The notes under the pieces were generated by a model. That model made no database searches. It was not told where the DNA came from and saw only the letters and a program-made list of their open reading frames with translations. The position numbers were made by a program, and so were the translations under genes. Positions 18,793-26,337 of a stretch of 64,000 bases of DNA are shown piece after piece; position 1 is the first letter of the stretch; every line of letters begins with the position of its first letter. Source of the stretch: Allorhodopirellula heiligendammensis (GTDB lineage Bacteria > Planctomycetota > Planctomycetia > Pirellulales > Pirellulaceae); assembly GCF_007860105.1 (NCBI RefSeq), contig NZ_SJPU01000005.1, forward strand, positions 1 through 64,000. The letters are read 5' to 3'.

Positions 18793-19009
18793 AAATCCGG
18801 AATTTGCACCGATCTTCAATCTGCCTGGCGGCGGAGAAGGGAGCTTCCCCACGGTGCGTTGTTCACGAGCACCGAGAGGCAGCACGTCGGAACACATCGA
18901 CGCCAAGCAAGCCGCCGAGGTGATGCTCGATCGCTTCGTCAGGTTGGTTCGCCATGACCTCGAGCTGATTGAGCTGGTCGCCACGCCGGTCAGCGAAGGC
19001 GAGACATGA
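18793..19009 (+). pseudogene. C-terminal fragment of an unknown gene, coupled to the next
   Basis: An open frame after a stop near 18793 reads FAPIFNLPGGGEGSFPTVRCS... and then a convincing helix HIDAKQAAEVMLDRFVRLV, HDLELIELVATPVSEGET. It ends in TGA overlapping the ATG of the 19006 gene (ATGA). There is no ATG at the front, only a GTG near 18850. It is either a short GTG-started protein or the tail of a truncated one. Confidence 0.35.
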
Positions 19010-19209
19010 TCAATCCGTATGAGCCAGCCACTGAGGTCGACGAGTCAAGCGAACGGCAGCATCCAGACAAGCGACCTTCGCTTCAAGTCATCGCTGCGAT
19101 CATTTTCGTATTCAAGTCGCTGTTCTTCCTGATAAGCGGATCCGTGGTTGAGAGCGGAGGGGCGTTCTTGGTCGGTTTCGTGTGCTGGGCTGTCGGGAAG
19201 ATGCGGTAA
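19006..19209 (+). CDS. Small membrane protein, 67 aa
   Basis: MINPYEPATEVDESS is a hydrophilic head, followed by two hydrophobic segments (LQVIAAIIFVFKSLFFLI and GGAFLVGFVCWAVG), predicted as a helical hairpin in the inner membrane. Heads of the form Asn-Pro-Tyr-x-Pro occur in many planctomycete small membrane proteins. A GAAGGCGAG sequence just before the ATG can serve as ribosome-binding site. It overlaps the preceding frame by ATGA. Confidence 0.6.
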   Translation: MINPYEPATEVDESSERQHPDKRPSLQVIAAIIFVFKSLFFLISGSVVESGGAFLVGFVCWAVGKMR

Positions 19210-19586
19210 CGCAGCAGTGATTTACGACGTTGGGACTCACGGCCGAGAAAACCTTACGAAAACTCACCGCAGCTAGGCTCGAGCGGCTCGCAACTGCAGA
19301 GGAGTCCCCCGGCGGTGAACGCATGGACGACATCGGCCGACGACGAAGCACGAAAGCCAACACGGAGGAAAAGCGGGTTCCCGCGATCAACGCTCACAGC
19401 GTCAAAGGTACTCCTGCGGACTTAGGCGGGCAGCAACGTGAACGCGTTGGGACTCAATTTCAGGCCGCGCCGGGTGTACTGGGGTGAATCAGCGGCCACG
19501 AGAGATTGACCAGGCACTGCTGTTGATCGAGTGATCCGAAGCGACGACAATTTACAGTTCCCGTTACTTTCTCTGAGAGACATCCG
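19210..19586. other. Intergenic region without a supportable gene
   Basis: Contains two occurrences of a cgttgggactca word (about 19228 and 19446) that could be decayed cassette-site ends. No coding signal. Confidence 0.35.
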
Positions 19587-19787
19587 ATGAAAAATGAAAT
19601 CGATGAATTCCGCCTTGCCTGGCTTGATCTGAGTCGCGAAGGCAAATGCGACGTGGTTAACGGAGACGAGTACCAACGTGTTCTCACCGAGTGGCAAGAG
19701 GCCGGAAGCCCAGCGGACATTGCCGAATTTATCGCTGCGTCCACGAGCAAATCTGTTGATGGATCTTCACATGATGGCCGGAATTAG
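19587..19787 (+). CDS. Small hypothetical protein, 66 aa
   Basis: MKNEIDEFRLAWLDLSREGK...YQRVLTEWQEAG is an acidic helical protein. GAGAG lies about 8 bases before the ATG. Its end overlaps the next small gene by 17 bases, so three tiny genes (19587, 19771, 19938) form one overlapping string. Function unknown. Confidence 0.5.
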   Translation: MKNEIDEFRLAWLDLSREGKCDVVNGDEYQRVLTEWQEAGSPADIAEFIAASTSKSVDGSSHDGRN

Positions 19788-19941
19788 CGATCGCGCGACC
19801 ATTCGACTTTACCGCCGGTTGCTGCAGACTTGGGCAATGGGTTGGTTGATGCTCAGCGTGCGGCATTTCCGTGAGGCGATCGAGCGAATGTGCGAACAGA
19901 GTCGCCCGTGGGAGACATCCACCGAAGGCAAGGCAAAATGA
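19771..19941 (+). CDS. Small hypothetical protein, 56 aa
   Basis: MMAGISDRATIRLYRRLLQT, then WAMGWLMLSVRHFREAIERM: a basic helical protein with one weakly hydrophobic helix. The ATG lies inside the 3' end of the 19587 gene, and its TGA overlaps the next ATG (ATGA), a classic coupling arrangement. Overlaps on both sides are the main evidence that it is real. Confidence 0.4.
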   Translation: MMAGISDRATIRLYRRLLQTWAMGWLMLSVRHFREAIERMCEQSRPWETSTEGKAK

Positions 19942-20138
19942 CCGGATACGAAGATGAGGACGATCGGCACGACCGCGAGGAAGACGAGCGGATCTGGCGA
20001 GAGCGAAGGCAAGCTATCCAATCTCGTGTTACGCGGGAAGCCTTCGCGTTCTTCCTCCGCGAATTGAAGCAGATCGAGGCCCGAGTAGTCGGCAAGGGGC
20101 TCGGTGGCGAGAACGGCGAAGACGATGAGTTCGTCTAG
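19938..20138 (+). CDS. Small charged hypothetical protein, 66 aa
   Basis: MTGYEDEDDRHDREEDERIWRE, then RRQAIQSRVTREAFAFFLRELK, is a very acidic head followed by an amphipathic helix, ending ENGEDDEFV. Translation-coupled to 19771 by ATGA. Unknown function; the arrangement recalls small cassette or phage-derived proteins, without proof. Confidence 0.45.
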   Translation: MTGYEDEDDRHDREEDERIWRERRQAIQSRVTREAFAFFLRELKQIEARVVGKGLGGENGEDDEFV

Positions 20139-20262
20139 GCCGCGTTTCGGAACGTCTTTCACAGCGGCTATGTGGCTGGGCTCGACGCGATAGATCGTGA
20201 CTGACCACACGACACACCCCTAGTCGTGACAGTGTTCTCGTGAGTCGAGCCTGTCGTCACGA

Positions 20263-20424
20263 TCAAGGGAAGGCGATCGGGGGCGGATTGATTGCACCGG
20301 GCTTGCGTATGGATGAGACCGAATCGATTTCTAATCCTGGTTCGGAAAGCAGCCGCTGAACCTCCTCCATCGCCAGATCGCGTTCCTGTCGACTTGCGAG
20401 ATCCCACTGGCCTGAGACCCTCAT
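20263..20424 (-). CDS. Small hypothetical protein, 53 aa
   Basis: MRVSGQWDLASRQERDLAMEEV is followed by QRLLSEPGLEIDSVSSIRKPG and a Pro-rich end (INPPPIAFP). Its ATG overlaps the TGA of the upstream 187-aa gene (ATGA), and the residue composition is far better than in the other frames here. The two genes probably form an operon. No family recognised. Confidence 0.5.
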   Translation of the reverse strand: MRVSGQWDLASRQERDLAMEEVQRLLSEPGLEIDSVSSIRKPGAINPPPIAFP

Positions 20425-20984
20425 GACCGCGTGTTTTCGGGTGGAACCTCGAGCCCTATCTCAGCTCGTAGTAGCAATTCTAGACTGGTTGTAACAAGCT
20501 GATCATCCAAAACCTCGCACGCTGCAACAATGGACGCAACTCGGGAATGGATGCCGGATGGCTTCAAAAACGATTCCAGTAGTTGCCATGTTCGCCGGTG
20601 GATTTCCGTCACTCTGTCGGCCTCAATCGTCGCAACCTTGGCCAGAGTTGCCCCTGGGGGTAGCCAGTACTCGCTGGTGAGAGGCGCGTCGGTTGTTCCG
20701 CTGCACGTAGTAGCAAGTGCTGGTTGGTCGACTTCGTATACGAATACTGTATCTTTCCGGCCCTTGCACATCGCCGCAAAACATTGCGGGATGCTGCGAG
20801 CAACACACAAACGCGGCTCGTATGACTCATTGTTCTTTTCAAATCCCTTCGGCGGCTGCTCCCTAACCACAAGTTTGTCGCCATGGTCATCGTGGCAGCA
20901 ATGGAAAAGACGTTTGTCGCCTTTCCGTAGCTCAAGTTCCCTAATCTTCGATCCGATGTTGGCGATTCGTTCGTGATCGACCAT
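20421..20984 (-). CDS. Hypothetical protein, 187 aa
   Basis: Unrecognised soluble protein. It begins MVDHERIANIGSKIRELELRKG, then has a His/Cys-rich patch (LFHCCHDDHGDKLVV) that might bind a metal, a beta-rich middle (DTVFVYEVDQPALATTCSG) and a helical C-terminus (ASIVAACEVLDDQLVTTSLELLL). A GAGG lies about 13 bases before the ATG. It heads a two-gene operon with 20263-20424. Confidence 0.55.
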   Translation of the reverse strand: MVDHERIANIGSKIRELELRKGDKRLFHCCHDDHGDKLVVREQPPKGFEKNNESYEPRLCVARSIPQCFAAMCKGRKDTVFVYEVDQPALATTCSGTTDAPLTSEYWLPPGATLAKVATIEADRVTEIHRRTWQLLESFLKPSGIHSRVASIVAACEVLDDQLVTTSLELLLRAEIGLEVPPENTRS

Positions 20985-21466
20985 CTAGATGTTCCTCAAC
21001 ATGAAGGCGTTCAATCCAATGAGTGTCCAACAAAATGTGCCAGTTGTCGACACGATCGGATTCTGATCATTCGGTCCGTAAGTGCCACACCGACGCGACT
21101 TTGGATAGCTTGCGACTTACAGCGGTTGCATCGACCGAGGCGATCTTCGATTGGCCCAAATCCGCTTCGGTGTCTTCGGAATCTGTACACCGATGCGCCG
21201 AACCGGCCCCAACCGAAGACGCTCCGGTTTCATCGGCCGGAGCAAAATCCGAAGTCAGCCACCGGAGGATAGAAGGCGACCTCCAACTGCTTGAAAATGG
21301 ATCTGTGCACTTGTCGCCAAGATTTTCGAGACTTTGTCACACTAAAGCCATCCAGCTCGAGATCGAGGCGACTTCACGCGGCAAGAGAATCACTCGCGAT
21401 TCACACCCGAAACCAATCCGCAACTAGAATGGGCCTGGATCATGTCGAGAACTCGGAGGCGTCGGT
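20985..21466. other. Intergenic region without a supportable gene
   Basis: Plus-strand frames to 134 codons are open but have no ribosome-binding site and poor composition. A hairpin gctccgg / ccggagc lies at 21219-21241, with no following T-run. Confidence 0.4.
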
Positions 21467-21841
21467 TTGGAAAATTCGGGGATTTACTTCATCACGTGTG
21501 AATGCTTCGGCGCAAAGTTCGTAAAGGTCGGGAGATCGGCAGACGTCGCCAGTCGCCGACGTGAACTGCAGTGCGGCTGTCCATTCGAATTGGTGATCGA
21601 ATATGTTCAGCCGGTGGATGAAGAGGAGGCGATCATGCAGGAACGCCGCTACCGCGCGAAGCTCCGTTCGCTGCTACAGCGAATCCAACAAGCTGACGCC
21701 TGGCAGTTATCTGCTAGCGAGAACCTGATGCCGAGATGGTTCCCCTTTGTCGGTGAGATTGAAGCACACGTACTCGAGCTGAAAAATGAGGAATCACCGG
21801 AATCGTCCGTCGCGACCGACCAGCAGGCAATGTTGTTTTGA
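21467..21841 (+). CDS. T5orf172/MUG113-type GIY-YIG-like protein
   Basis: A 124-residue protein. The N-terminal 60 residues carry the GIY-YIG-superfamily pattern of the T5orf172/MUG113 branch: GIYFITCECFGAKFVKVGRS, where GIYF stands for the GIY box, KVGRS for the second box, followed by ASRRRELQCGCP and a beta strand ELVIEYV. The family contains nucleases and DNA-binding modules of phages and mobile elements. The downstream half is helical and charged. Start is a TTG at 21467; no better start exists. The catalytic Glu further on is uncertain, so activity cannot be claimed. Confidence 0.65.
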   Translation: MENSGIYFITCECFGAKFVKVGRSADVASRRRELQCGCPFELVIEYVQPVDEEEAIMQERRYRAKLRSLLQRIQQADAWQLSASENLMPRWFPFVGEIEAHVLELKNEESPESSVATDQQAMLF

Positions 21842-21861
21842 GCCAGAATCGACGAATGCGG

Positions 21862-22104
21862 TCAGAGACTTACGTCACCCACAAAAACGGGCCGGTGAAA
21901 TGCTACGCTCTTCAGTCCCACCGTGACTATTGGCTTTCGTCCGCAGCCAGCTTTCCTGATTTCGTGGTACGCACCAACGGCTCCCGCTTGGTCGATATAG
22001 CTCAGAATCACGCCGCCGAAGATGGTGCCGTGTGGATTGGTGTCTCTCGGCATCATCACGACTTTGATCGCCATGTGACGCTCGCTGGTTGGTTTGTCGG
22101 TCAC
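21862..22104 (-). pseudogene. Acyl-CoA thioesterase (hotdog, YciA-like), C-terminally truncated
   Basis: [36 protein letters not shown], with NPHGTIFGG and the Asp in SYIDQA, is the active-site helix region of hotdog-fold acyl-CoA thioesterases. The sequence then runs [21 protein letters not shown] and stops. Family members are about 140-160 residues, so nearly half is missing. Full ATG start and N-terminus are present. It is a truncated, probably inactive gene. Confidence 0.8.
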
Positions 22105-22231
22105 GGGAATGCCTCGGTCGTTTTGCGATGTTCAGTGTCGGGAGCGTCAGTGTGTGCTATTCCCACAGCGAAGTTGTATCAGGAACGCAAATCGATGCGA
22201 ACCTCCAACCGCCGAGCCTGTCATTCTTGCC

Positions 22232-23041
22232 ATGGATGCACAATTACTCAATAAGAAGTTCCAACGAATGGGAGCCCGCCTCAAGGTCGTTGATCCTCCT
22301 CGGCAACGAAGGCGAGCAAGCTCATCACTGTTAACACTCGATATTGGCTCGGACCGACAAGGCGAATTCTTCGAGATCATGCCCCAGGCTGGTGCAGATC
22401 CCGAGATTGAAGTCCTTGACGTTCAGCCTTCGGATCGACACTTGCTTTTGCTTGTTCGAGAGGATGGCGCGAAGAACAAGTATCTTTGCGGGCACGATGA
22501 GCGACACTGGTTCGTCGCCGGTATTCCCGAGTCCGCTCCCGTTGGAACCGTGCGTCAGGCCAAGGAAGCATTGCAACCGAAGGAAGTACGCAGTGCGGTC
22601 GCAAGTAAGCGGATGTCTGGCAAGTCCCGAAATAGTCGCAAGAATGCAGCTTTCATTCGCCAGGGCGAATGGTTCTTCCTGCCATCTGCCACGACGTTCG
22701 TCGATGAATCATTGGTTCTGCGAAATGAACCACTGAGTCGAGGCAACGGAGGCAAGCCGCACTGGCTAGAGTTCTGCTACCGAAGCGGTGGCGAAACTGT
22801 TTACGTTTGCAAACGTCACCCCAACGGTGTCACGGACACCCAGTACCGAAGTATTTTGTCCAGCAATGGCAATGCAAAGAACTGGGGATGGCGAACAATG
22901 CGACGAAATCCTGGCGTCTACGTCAAAGGACGAGTTCGTCATCCCGACCATGCTACGATCACGCTTCAAGGCTGGCATCAAGTCGTGATGAACACGGAAA
23001 ACGAATCACGAGCAATGCGGAACGTGGCGTTCTTGGACTAG
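22232..23041 (+). CDS. Hypothetical protein, 269 aa
   Basis: MDAQLLNKKFQRMGARLKVV, a short basic linker, then a beta-rich protein: EFFEIMPQAG, VLDVQPSDRHLLLLV, KYLCGHDERHWFVAGIPES, FIRQGEWFFLPS, EPLSRGNGGKPHW, VYVCKRHPNG, then RGRVRHPDHATITLQGWHQV. The many conserved-looking Cys/His positions suggest a metal-supported fold. From memory it resembles proteins found beside ThiF/JAMM-type operons in planctomycetes, but I cannot prove it. Start at 22232 is preferred; an upstream GTG frame adds poor sequence. It ends tail-to-tail with the next gene, overlapping by 36 bases. Confidence 0.7.
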   Translation: MDAQLLNKKFQRMGARLKVVDPPRQRRRASSSLLTLDIGSDRQGEFFEIMPQAGADPEIEVLDVQPSDRHLLLLVREDGAKNKYLCGHDERHWFVAGIPESAPVGTVRQAKEALQPKEVRSAVASKRMSGKSRNSRKNAAFIRQGEWFFLPSATTFVDESLVLRNEPLSRGNGGKPHWLEFCYRSGGETVYVCKRHPNGVTDTQYRSILSSNGNAKNWGWRTMRRNPGVYVKGRVRHPDHATITLQGWHQVVMNTENESRAMRNVAFLD

Positions 23042-23860
23042 GTTCTTCACTTTTGCATATCCTTGCCGCTCGGCTTCACTCCAAGGACCGTCATGTCTTG
23101 TTCTGATGGACAGAAACAACGCATCGTCGGGTGAGTAACTGCTAGTGACATTTGGTTGAATGGTATCGTAGAAGGTCGCTCTGCTGAAGACTCGGGAACC
23201 GACAGGCATCGTCAGATCAACCACCATGTCATGACGTTCACACCAAGCGTGTTCAATTCTCCTTTCCATCGCTCCGCTGAAAACCGTGCCGTGAACGAGC
23301 TGCCAATCTGGTTTCTTTGCGTCCGCCACCCATCGCTTGGCAGCGGTGTAGCAAAGTCCTCTCCATTCACCCCGCAAAAGTTTTCGTTCGCTCTCCGTCC
23401 AACCCAATTCCTCGCAAGCATTCAGCATCAACTGAAGCGACTCTGGATCAGCGAGTCGATGATCGTTCCCGATTTCAATGAGCGTGTCCGGTGATAGACC
23501 GCTGTTGCTAACAAGTTCCACTGAGTCAACAAACGGAATCACATCGTCGTGGCGTGAATGGAAGATCGCCGTATTAGGCTTCACGGTTGTTGCCGTGCCC
23601 CAATTTTTAAACGCTGGGCAAAGTAGGACCAACGGTGTGTCTCCGCTCTTGATGTTCGCGGCGACTGCACCACCACGACTGGAGCCAATAACCACATCGG
23701 GTTGATACTGGTCGTACTCCGCTTGGGCAGTGCCAACTGCGAGATCGAAATCGTCATCGTCGAGTGTGGGGGTGATGACATTGTGGCCAGCGTCTCTCAG
23801 GAAGGCTGGTTTGACGCCGCCGACTACGCTGTGCCAGCCGTGGAGGAAGAGGATTTTCAT
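23006..23860 (-). CDS. Alpha/beta hydrolase with extra C-terminal domain
   Basis: Residues 1-140 are an alpha/beta hydrolase of the compact YqiA/UPF0227 kind: FLHGWHS after strand 1, nucleophile elbow GSSRGG with Ser61, acid in SRHDDVIPF (Asp105/106) and His134 in GNDHRLADP. Residues 150-284 are an additional domain with several Trp, Cys and Arg-His (GEWRGLCYTAAKRWV, RRIEHAWCERHDMVVDLTM) and are not part of the usual hydrolase. Substrate unknown. It lies 12 bases after the carbonic-anhydrase-like gene and probably shares its transcript. Confidence 0.75.
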   Translation of the reverse strand: MKILFLHGWHSVVGGVKPAFLRDAGHNVITPTLDDDDFDLAVGTAQAEYDQYQPDVVIGSSRGGAVAANIKSGDTPLVLLCPAFKNWGTATTVKPNTAIFHSRHDDVIPFVDSVELVSNSGLSPDTLIEIGNDHRLADPESLQLMLNACEELGWTESERKLLRGEWRGLCYTAAKRWVADAKKPDWQLVHGTVFSGAMERRIEHAWCERHDMVVDLTMPVGSRVFSRATFYDTIQPNVTSSYSPDDALFLSIRTRHDGPWSEAERQGYAKVKNLVQERHVPHCS

Positions 23861-23872
23861 GCTATGCCAACT

Positions 23873-24559
23873 TCAAGAAAAGCTGCGTACAACAATCCTG
23901 CTTTTCAGCGGTTGAAGGTCACGAGGATCTTGTTCAGCGTACTGCTCTAAGTCATCTGTCTCGGAAGACAAGACCAATGCTTCGTTCTGCATCACGAACC
24001 AACTCACGTCTTCTGAAAAGGGAAAACTCGTTAGCGATCCCTCGTAATGAAACCAGTTCTGCAGATCTGGCGTGGTCCCATCAGGCAATAGCGGAAAGAA
24101 TTTACTCGGAGTGATGGGATGCGTGGCGTGCTGCGTGGACTGCGAAAACTCTCTCAGTTGCACCCTAGTCGGAAGTCCCTTGATGAACTCATTCAGCCCC
24201 CTTTGCGACGGCCCCGTTTCTGATTCTCGGTACAGTATTCCAAGCACCACTTTTGGATCGTCTAGCGTTCCGGCGACCGGCACATGGACAAAATGTATCT
24301 CGTAATCACTGGGATGGTCCGTGTCGACAAAGTGTTCCGATTTCTTGTGGATATGGACTCGCACCAACTTGTATTCACGATTCTTAAAACGAATCAATGG
24401 AAACGGCTCTGTTAGCTCGAAGTTGCCATGTGTCGGATCATGTCCAATAAACGATCCTTGATAGCTCTGATTCAGCGGGTAGTCGATAGACAGCAGGTCT
24501 GTTGGACAAACCAAAGGCAATGCGTTGTCAGTTGTCAGCTTGATAGGCGACTGTCTCAT
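23873..24559 (-). CDS. Alpha-carbonic-anhydrase-like protein, 228 aa
   Basis: Alpha-class carbonic anhydrases interconvert CO2 and bicarbonate on a zinc ion held by three His. Here VRVHIHKKSEHFVD and SDYEIHFVHVP supply the pattern HxH...SEH...E-x-H-x-V-H (His69, His71, His89). The C-terminal WFHYEGSLTSFPFSEDVSWFVM matches the TxPxSExVxW signature. The N-terminus begins directly at RQSPI, so the usual leading segment with its signal peptide is absent and the enzyme would be cytoplasmic. A Phe replaces the Pro-Cys that commonly follows Thr-x-Pro. Likely a divergent member; activity not assured. Operon partner of the hydrolase at 23006. Confidence 0.75.
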   Translation of the reverse strand: MRQSPIKLTTDNALPLVCPTDLLSIDYPLNQSYQGSFIGHDPTHGNFELTEPFPLIRFKNREYKLVRVHIHKKSEHFVDTDHPSDYEIHFVHVPVAGTLDDPKVVLGILYRESETGPSQRGLNEFIKGLPTRVQLREFSQSTQHATHPITPSKFFPLLPDGTTPDLQNWFHYEGSLTSFPFSEDVSWFVMQNEALVLSSETDDLEQYAEQDPRDLQPLKSRIVVRSFS

Positions 24560-24607
24560 GATTGGCGATTTCCGAAGCTAGGTAATGGATTCCGAAAGTG
24601 GCGATGA

Positions 24608-24930
24608 TTAGTCATCTATCAATTCTAACAGCTTCCAGAGCGTGCGATCATCAAGTTTGCAAGGCGGCGGAACTCCGCTGGTCGTTCGTAGACTCGTTTG
24701 CGTATTGGTTCCGGAACTATTTCGGCGAGTAGGAGAAGCTCGTCCTCGTTGGCATCGAGCTCAACGGCTAGTTTGTGGATCAACTTCTCCGAAGGCCCAT
24801 GACCTTCTTCGAGTTTGTGGTTCTCGATTTTCGCGATGAAGGTAAATCCAACGCCCACACGGACCGCCAAATCACGAAGCGTCAACTGCTAAGCATGGCG
24901 TGGTTGCCGAACCGTTTCGCCGAAGTTCAT
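24608..24930 (-). pseudogene. XRE-family helix-turn-helix regulator with a nonsense codon and a frameshift
   Basis: ATG at 24930 starts MNFGETVRQ, then TAG, then QLTLRDLAVRVGVGFTFIAKIENHKLEEG, the helix-turn-helix of XRE regulators, then a helical tail (GPSEKLIHKLAVELDANEDELL). Near the end the frame must slip by one base to restore DDRTLWKLLELIDD. A shorter protein of 86 aa could start from the TTG at 24885 but would lack helix 1. Relatives usually sit in front of an ImmA/IrrE metallopeptidase; none is present here. Confidence 0.7.
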
Positions 24931-25212
24931 CACGGTTTTTTCTTGCCCCCCCTGCTTGCCGGGTTGATGCCGAAATCGTAGGCTGCTCGCACTTTCAAGT
25001 CAACGCGTTGCGGAAAGGAAATAAGCGAGTCGAGCAATGAAGTTGGGGACTACAAACTGTGGGAAGATCAGGTTCTGGAGTCGTATGAAGAATGTCCCGT
25101 CGCTAGTCGAGGACGACATCCTGCAGGAAAGCGCGATTACCGTTTCTTAAGCGATGAATTACTATCACGCGCATTAACATTTATTGACTGACACACCAAA
25201 GAGATCGCAATA

Positions 25213-26337
25213 GTGGTTCGAATTTTCCATACTGCCGACGTGCACGTCGGACTCAAATTTACACGTGGCTATCCCGAGTCGTTGCAGGGGTCTCTTGTGG
25301 ACGAACGTGTCGCTGTCGTGGCGAAAATGGCTGATCTAGCGAATCAGGAGCGCTGCCAATTGTTTGTAATCGCAGGCGACTTGTTCGACCATTTACGCGT
25401 CTCGAAGAAGGTGATTAGGCAAACGGCTGAAGCGTTGCGGCGTTTCGATGGCCTGGTCGCGGTTCTACCGGGAAATCACGACTATAAATCCGAGGCTGAC
25501 GATCCAATCTGGCCTGATTTCAAAGATAGCCTGGGCGAAGGGCATCTGATTCTTGACCGTTGCGTTCCGTATGATCTCGAGCCCTTCGGAATGCCGGTGG
25601 TGTTGCTGCCCGGTGTCTGCACCGCGAAGCACTCGAAGGAAAACGCCGTCGGCTGGATAAAGGAAGTGACGGCCGATCTGCCGGAAAGTAAGCTCAAGAT
25701 TGGCGTTGCTCACGGCAGCCTTGCCGGTCTCTCTCCGGACTTCAATGGCGACTACTATCCGATGCAGCAGACTGAACTGTCCAAGATGGATGTTGATGTC
25801 TGGCTGTTGGGACATACACACATTCGGTTCCCCGATCGTGATGAGGGAAGCGATGCACGTGTGTTCTATCCCTCGACGCCAGAGCCTGATGGATTCGACT
25901 GTCGCCATGCGGGGCACGCGCTAGTGATCGACGTTGGTGAAGACGGGACCTGTGAGTACCGCTCCGTACGAACAGGCCGTTTTCGGTTCCATGTCATGCA
26001 CAAGACCGGAACCGATTCCGAGCTCAAGCTGGCCCAATTGAAGAAGGAGTTTGAAGAACTGTCAGAGGGTGATCATCTAGTCAAATTGAAGCTTCAGGGA
26101 CGACTGGACAACGAGGCATTGGAACAACTCAAAACGCTCGAATCTGAGCTGGGCGAATTAGTCTCCTACCTAGAATTCAATGCGGATGAGGTGCTTCGGG
26201 TGGTTCGCCAAGAAGACCTCGATGCGGAGTTTACCGAGGGATCGTTTCCTCATCAGTTGCTAAGTGAACTTGCCCATGACGAGAGCGATCAGTTTGCTCT
26301 GCAGATGGCATATGACCTCGTCAGGGAGGCCCGCTGA
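25213..26337 (+). CDS. SbcD/YhaO-like DNA exonuclease (metallophosphoesterase)
   Basis: A 374-residue calcineurin-type metallophosphoesterase of the Mre11/SbcD/YhaO kind. All metal-binding motifs are present: HTADVH (res 6-11), AGDLFDH, PGNHD, VAHGSL and GHTHIR. A C-terminal cap region follows (LKKEFEELSEGDHLVKLKL). It starts with GTG at 25213, and its TGA overlaps the ATG of the ATPase gene by one base, so the two are co-translated. With the ATPase it should form a nuclease complex acting on DNA ends; in a defence island that could mean attack on foreign DNA. Substrate preference is inference. Confidence 0.9.
   Translation: MVRIFHTADVHVGLKFTRGYPESLQGSLVDERVAVVAKMADLANQERCQLFVIAGDLFDHLRVSKKVIRQTAEALRRFDGLVAVLPGNHDYKSEADDPIWPDFKDSLGEGHLILDRCVPYDLEPFGMPVVLLPGVCTAKHSKENAVGWIKEVTADLPESKLKIGVAHGSLAGLSPDFNGDYYPMQQTELSKMDVDVWLLGHTHIRFPDRDEGSDARVFYPSTPEPDGFDCRHAGHALVIDVGEDGTCEYRSVRTGRFRFHVMHKTGTDSELKLAQLKKEFEELSEGDHLVKLKLQGRLDNEALEQLKTLESELGELVSYLEFNADEVLRVVRQEDLDAEFTEGSFPHQLLSELAHDESDQFALQMAYDLVREAR

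Noticed and set aside
18700..18957. Arg-rich plus-strand frame of 83 codons
   Set aside because: Poor composition; the overlapping frame ending at 19009 is more coding-like.
10300..24600. Integron integrase or prophage integrase for the cassette-like region
   Set aside because: No tyrosine recombinase motifs (R...HxxR...Y) in any frame here; the array, if real, is away from its integrase.
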